Part shown: in pieces, positions 6,155 through 9,017 of the stretch
Layout: each line of letters begins with the position of its first letter
Numbering within the stretch: position 1 is the stretch's first letter
DNA from: an uncultured Flavobacteriales bacterium
GTDB taxonomy: Bacteria; Bacteroidota; Bacteroidia; Flavobacteriales_D; Sanyastnellaceae
Direction: 5' to 3'
Assembly: GCA_937897625.1 (NCBI GenBank)
Contig: CALCNZ010000386.1
Coordinates: 1-9,017, forward strand
Length of the DNA: 9,017 nt
Program-made: the position numbers and the translations under genes
Notes under the pieces: generated by a model
The model's database searches: none
Told to the model about the DNA's origin: nothing
Seen by the model: only the letters and a program-made list of their open reading frames with translations

Positions 6155-7369
6155 TTATGCTGACAATACTTTTTTTACTAGGTCTGCTGCTTCTTGAAGG
6201 GTAATGGCAGAGTGAACAGCTAATCCAGATTCGTCAATTAATTTCTTTGCTTCTTCAGCATTGGTTCCTTGAAGACGAACAATGATTGGAACTTGTATGT
6301 CTCCAATGTTTTTGTATGCGTCTACAATTCCTTGTGCAACGCGATCGCAACGCACAATTCCACCAAAAATATTTACTAAGATTGCTTTCACAGTGGTGTC
6401 GCGAAGAATCATTCTGAATGCAGTTTCAACACGCTTCGCGTCTGCAGTACCTCCAACATCTAAGAAGTTAGCAGGGTCTCCACCGCTCAACTTAATAATG
6501 TCCATCGTAGCCATTGCAAGACCAGCACCGTTCACCATGCAACCGACGTTTCCGTCTAGGTTTACATAGTTCAAACCAGCCTCGCCAGCTTCAACTTCAA
6601 TTGGATCTTCTTCGGTAGTGTCACGCATGGCAGCGTAGTCTGAGTGACGGAACAATCCGTTTCCATCTAAAGTTACTTTTGCGTCAACAGCAAGAATGCG
6701 GTCGTCAGAAGTTTTTAAAACCGGATTGATTTCAAACATAGAAGCATCGCAACCTACATAAGCGTTGTAAAGTTTCTTCGTGAATGAAATCATTTCTTTG
6801 AATGCATTTCCTGAAAGTCCTAAGTTGAAAGCAATGTTTCTTCCTTGGAAGTCAGTTACTCCAGTCATTGGATCAACCACTTCTTTGAAAATACGCTCAG
6901 GCGTTTTTTCAGCCACTTCTTCAATATTCATTCCGCCATCCGGAGAATAAACGATAACGTTTCTTCCCGCAGCGCGGTCCAACAAAATACTCATGTAAAA
7001 CTCACGAGGCTCTGAAGCTCCCGGAGCGTAAACGTCTTCAGCAACGTATACTTTTTGAACCAATTTACCTTCAGCTTTGGTTTGAAGGGTAACGAGGTGT
7101 CCACCTAAAATTCCTTTTGCTTTTTCAGCAACTTCGCCGAGGCCTTTTGCTAAAACAACACCGCGAGATCCTGTTTCAGTTACTTCTCCTTTTCCGCGTC
7201 CACCCGCGTGAATTTGCGCCTTCACCACGAACCAACCGGTTCCTGTTTCAGCTTGCAATTTTTCAGCAACAGCAGTTGCTTCTTCTGGGGTAGAGGCTAC
7301 ATAACCGCGTTGCACAGTTACACCAAATTGTTGAAGGATACTTTTTCCTTGGTACTCGTGAATGTTCAT
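6155..7369 (-). CDS. sucC: Succinyl-CoA ligase (ADP-forming) subunit beta
   Basis: This 404-residue protein is the beta subunit of succinyl-CoA synthetase, which with SucD interconverts succinyl-CoA and succinate with ATP formation in the TCA cycle. The N-terminus MNIHEYQGK is diagnostic. An ATP-grasp domain follows with K50, the glycine-rich GGRGKG (56-61), MFEINP (211-216; E213, N215) and D229. The C-terminal ligase half has GCMVNGAGLAMATMD (276-290), LDVGGTAD and NIFGGIVRCD (333-342), which contact the alpha subunit and CoA side. Length is normal and no key segment is missing. sucD is not adjacent in this window; separation of the two genes is common in Bacteroidota. Nucleotide preference for ADP over GDP cannot be proven from sequence alone. 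Start is ATG at 7369, behind a -7-like box at 7388-7395. Confidence 0.98.
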   Translation of the reverse strand: MNIHEYQGKSILQQFGVTVQRGYVASTPEEATAVAEKLQAETGTGWFVVKAQIHAGGRGKGEVTETGSRGVVLAKGLGEVAEKAKGILGGHLVTLQTKAEGKLVQKVYVAEDVYAPGASEPREFYMSILLDRAAGRNVIVYSPDGGMNIEEVAEKTPERIFKEVVDPMTGVTDFQGRNIAFNLGLSGNAFKEMISFTKKLYNAYVGCDASMFEINPVLKTSDDRILAVDAKVTLDGNGLFRHSDYAAMRDTTEEDPIEVEAGEAGLNYVNLDGNVGCMVNGAGLAMATMDIIKLSGGDPANFLDVGGTADAKRVETAFRMILRDTTVKAILVNIFGGIVRCDRVAQGIVDAYKNIGDIQVPIIVRLQGTNAEEAKKLIDESGLAVHSAITLQEAADLVKKVLSA

Positions 7370-7387
7370 AGTTCAATATTTGCGACG

Positions 7388-7395
7388 CGAATGTA
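7388..7395 (-). promoter_or_regulatory. -7-like box of sucC
   Basis: TACATTCG on the minus strand is one base from TAnnTTTG and shares the TTCG variant ending seen before the MBL and DUF983 genes. It leaves a leader of roughly 10 to 15 nt before the ATG at 7369. No -33 TTG is evident. Confidence 0.38.
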
Positions 7396-7419
7396 CTAAA
7401 TAATGACGAAGTTTTTGCT

Positions 7420-7427
7420 CATCTTTG
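7420..7427 (+). promoter_or_regulatory. -7-like box of the LolD-like gene
   Basis: CATCTTTG is one base from TAnnTTTG and ends 4 nt before the ATG at 7432. It lies 24 bp from the oppositely oriented sucC box, so the 62-bp spacer at 7370-7431 carries two divergent promoters. Confidence 0.42.
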
Positions 7428-7431
7428 TGCT

Positions 7432-8082
7432 ATGATTCATGCATCGGGAATTTACAAGGGTTACGGAAAGGTTCAAGTGTTGAATAACGTTTCGTTAGAT
7501 ATTCAGCAAAGCGAAATAGTTTCAATCGTGGGAGCAAGCGGGGCGGGCAAAACAACCCTTTTGCAAATCCTAGGAACATTGGATAATCCAGACAAAGGTT
7601 CTGTGACCATTAACGGTGTGAATCCCTTTGGACTTAAACAAAAAGAGCTCGCACGTTTCCGAAATATGCATCTTGGATTCGTTTTTCAGTTTCATAATTT
7701 ATTGGCAGAGTTTACAGCCACGGAAAACGTTTGTATTCCAGCTCTCATTGCCGGAATGGAAAAGAAGGAAGCGGAAAAGAAGGCCGCATTTTGGTTAGAA
7801 AGGTTGGGACTTAGCCACAGGGCAGAGCACAAGCCCTCTGAAATGTCTGGAGGAGAGCAGCAACGAGTTGCAGTAGCGCGAGCCTTAATGAACAATCCAA
7901 AAGTGGTCTTCGCAGATGAGCCTTCCGGAAATCTAGACAAGGCCAATGCAGTCGCGTTGCACAATTTGTTTTTCGAATTAAGAAATGAATTTCATCACAG
8001 CTTCGTTATCGTAACACACAACGAAGATTTAGCTGCTCAGGCAGATCGCAAAATTGTGATGAGCGATGGTCAGATTATTTAA
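7432..8082 (+). CDS. lolD: LolD-like ABC transporter ATP-binding protein
   Basis: The 216-residue protein is a complete ABC ATPase. Walker A is GASGAGKTT (34-42), the Q-loop glutamine is Q86, the signature is MSGGEQQRVAVARA (138-151), Walker B is VVFADE (158-163, catalytic E163) and the H-loop is H196. The segment FQFHNLLAEFTATENV (85-100) closely resembles the LolD branch, whose members power LolC/E-type permeases that extract lipoproteins from the inner membrane; the MacB/FtsE relatives are the main alternative. No permease gene is in this window, so the partner is encoded elsewhere. A cytoplasmic, membrane-associated location is expected. Its TAA at 8080-8082 lies inside the 3' end of the convergent DUF983 gene, an 8-bp overlap. 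Confidence 0.92.
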   Translation: MIHASGIYKGYGKVQVLNNVSLDIQQSEIVSIVGASGAGKTTLLQILGTLDNPDKGSVTINGVNPFGLKQKELARFRNMHLGFVFQFHNLLAEFTATENVCIPALIAGMEKKEAEKKAAFWLERLGLSHRAEHKPSEMSGGEQQRVAVARALMNNPKVVFADEPSGNLDKANAVALHNLFFELRNEFHHSFVIVTHNEDLAAQADRKIVMSDGQII

Positions 8083-8464
8083 TAAATGAAGTTGCCCAAA
8101 TAGAGCGGGATAATTTGAAGAGAACAGGGAAGAGAAGCACTGTGAAAACAATCCCCGTGATTAAAAAAGTTTTAGGGTGTGTTAAAAATCCAAATTCTAA
8201 AACACCAAGCGCATTAAGGGTTTTAAGTGCAACGAGTATGGCAACCCACATGGCAACCGTTAGCCCCCAGCTGACATATGCAGCGCCGAAATAAAAGCCA
8301 GGTTCAGGATTGAAACTTGTTCCGCATTCGGTGCATTCCGACTTCACTTGACCAAGTTTACTAAAGGAAAATGCATTTTCATTTGCGAATAAATGTCCTT
8401 TACCACAATGCGGACATTTCATTTTCACCACTTTGCCCAATGCTGTTTTTGCTTCTGTTGCCAT
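8075..8464 (-). CDS. DUF983 small membrane protein with zinc-ribbon N-terminus
   Basis: The 129-residue protein starts with a short cytoplasmic zinc-ribbon-like domain, CPHCG (C17, C20) and CTECG (C44, C47), followed by the conserved EPGFYFGAAYVSW segment. There are two hydrophobic helices at about 61-82 and 98-117, and a conserved FPVLFKLSRSIWA end. This arrangement is diagnostic of DUF983, a family of unknown function. It should sit in the inner membrane with the cysteine domain possibly binding zinc. The ATG at 8464 is chosen over the internal ATG at residue 15 because a -7-like box ends 4 nt upstream of it. The 3' end overlaps the convergent lolD-like gene by 8 bp. Confidence 0.92.
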   Translation of the reverse strand: MATEAKTALGKVVKMKCPHCGKGHLFANENAFSFSKLGQVKSECTECGTSFNPEPGFYFGAAYVSWGLTVAMWVAILVALKTLNALGVLEFGFLTHPKTFLITGIVFTVLLFPVLFKLSRSIWATSFIK

Positions 8465-8468
8465 ACCG

Positions 8469-8476
8469 CGAAGATA
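8469..8476 (-). promoter_or_regulatory. -7-like box of the DUF983 gene
   Basis: TATCTTCG on the minus strand is the same octamer as at the MBL gene and ends 4 nt before the ATG at 8464. It lies in the 50-bp spacer to the DUF4249 gene, suggesting DUF983 is transcribed separately. No -33 TTG was found at proper spacing. Confidence 0.4.
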
Positions 8477-8514
8477 TGGTCTAAGCTCTGTTCGATTGTG
8501 TGACGACTATCACT

Positions 8515-9017
8515 TTACTCGCAAACAAGGGTGTCATAATATGCACCATATCCCGCCCAAACGCCAAGTCCGCCTTGTACATTTGATTTTACATTACTTG
8601 GAAGAGCAAACGGAGAACCTTGATTCCCGAGTTGGTCTTCGTATGATTTATAAAACTTGTAGACATTCATGTCAATGCTGCATCCACGAACTACTACAGT
8701 ATCACCGCGTTTGTAAAAACCACGTTCCTCATGGTGATCATCGAATTTATCGCTGAAGGGAACTTCACCTCTGTAATAGGCAAACTCAAAGGTTAATCCA
8801 TTAAAAAAGTCATCGTTGTATACACTAGGCAAGGGGTTCGTGAAGGCCAAGTCTTTTTGTTGTCCACGCAAATAAGTGTCTTTCGTAATCCACTGTGGAT
8901 AGTGACTTATGCGCTTCGTAGACCAGCGATATGCATTACCAGAAGAATCGGGGTCCGTCATGTTTCCATAAATAAAACCAAGTGAGTCAAGCGGATTTCC
9001 CGAAGGCGATGCAAACC
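8515..9017 (-). CDS. DUF4249 family protein, C-terminal part (truncated by window edge)
   Basis: The frame is open from the right edge (first full codon at 9015) to TAG/TAA-type stop at 8515, giving about 166 residues; an internal ATG at 8961 is not the real start, since coding continues upstream of it. The end of the protein shows the pattern I associate with DUF4249: an aromatic stretch VYKFYKSYEDQL, then SPFALPSNVKSNVQGGLGVW and a short beta-strand tail. DUF4249 proteins in Bacteroidota are usually secreted lipoproteins encoded beside TonB-dependent receptors, so such a receptor may lie just beyond the right edge; that is inference. The N-terminus, and so any lipoprotein signal, is outside the window. 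Only two cysteines are visible, near the end (one in RGCSID, one in LVCE). Confidence 0.75.
   Translation of the reverse strand, partial: FASPSGNPLDSLGFIYGNMTDPDSSGNAYRWSTKRISHYPQWITKDTYLRGQQKDLAFTNPLPSVYNDDFFNGLTFEFAYYRGEVPFSDKFDDHHEERGFYKRGDTVVVRGCSIDMNVYKFYKSYEDQLGNQGSPFALPSNVKSNVQGGLGVWAGYGAYYDTLVCE

Noticed and set aside
8484..8514. Weak hairpin GTGA/TCAC after the DUF4249 stop
   Set aside because: Only four paired bases and no T-run; could not be called a terminator.
8433..8756. 107-codon plus-strand open frame across the DUF983 start and DUF4249 end
   Set aside because: Antisense to two supported genes and covers their promoter spacer; cysteine/histidine-rich product looks like a frame artefact.
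1..9017. CRISPR arrays, tRNA or rRNA genes, insertion sequences, riboswitches
   Set aside because: No direct-repeat arrays, cloverleaf-like segments, transposase features or long structured leaders were seen; all intergenic gaps are under 100 bp.

Overview
The window looks like an ordinary, tightly packed stretch of a Bacteroidota chromosome, probably Flavobacteriales-like. Four things point there. Several gene families present are largely confined to or typical of that phylum (DUF4920, DUF4249, DUF983, a long agmatinase-family protein). Shine-Dalgarno sequences are essentially absent. TAnnTTTG-type -7 promoter boxes lie a few bases upstream of starts. sucC stands without sucD. This is inference from families and signals; no database search was possible.

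Layout. Positions 1-45 may hold the tail of a gene entering from the left. Next is a small plus-strand protein (139-555) built of four 25-residue WL repeats. It converges on a minus-strand group: an MBL-fold PhnP-like phosphodiesterase (3108-2344), an exported DUF4920 protein (2313-1792, with its own promoter) and an M16 zinc peptidase (1795-557) whose TTG start overlaps the DUF4920 stop. Divergent from the MBL gene, across 31 bp, is a radical SAM enzyme of unknown function (3140-4456). Close behind it is a two-gene MntA/HepT-type toxin-antitoxin module (4466-5103), again joined by a TTGA stop/start overlap. That module converges on a minus-strand sucC plus arginase/agmatinase-family pair (7369-5111). 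Divergent from sucC is a LolD-like ABC ATPase (7432-8082), whose 3' end overlaps a DUF983 membrane protein (8464-8075). The window ends in the C-terminal part of a DUF4249 protein (9017-8515).

Genes that plausibly work together are DUF4920 with the M16 peptidase (coupled translation), MntA with HepT (toxin and AMP-transferring antitoxin), and sucC with the agmatinase-like gene (6 bp apart; functional link unclear). The rest are mostly independent housekeeping genes packed with almost no spacer: the three convergent junctions are 1 bp, 7 bp and an 8-bp overlap, and none shows a hairpin-plus-T-tract terminator.

Most interesting points are the HEPN/MNT module in a compact housekeeping neighbourhood, the 25-residue repeat protein, the uncharacterised radical SAM enzyme with an extra cysteine cluster, the paired TTGA couplings, and the promoter boxes that move two translation starts downstream. 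I see no wholly new multigene system, mobile element, CRISPR array or RNA gene.
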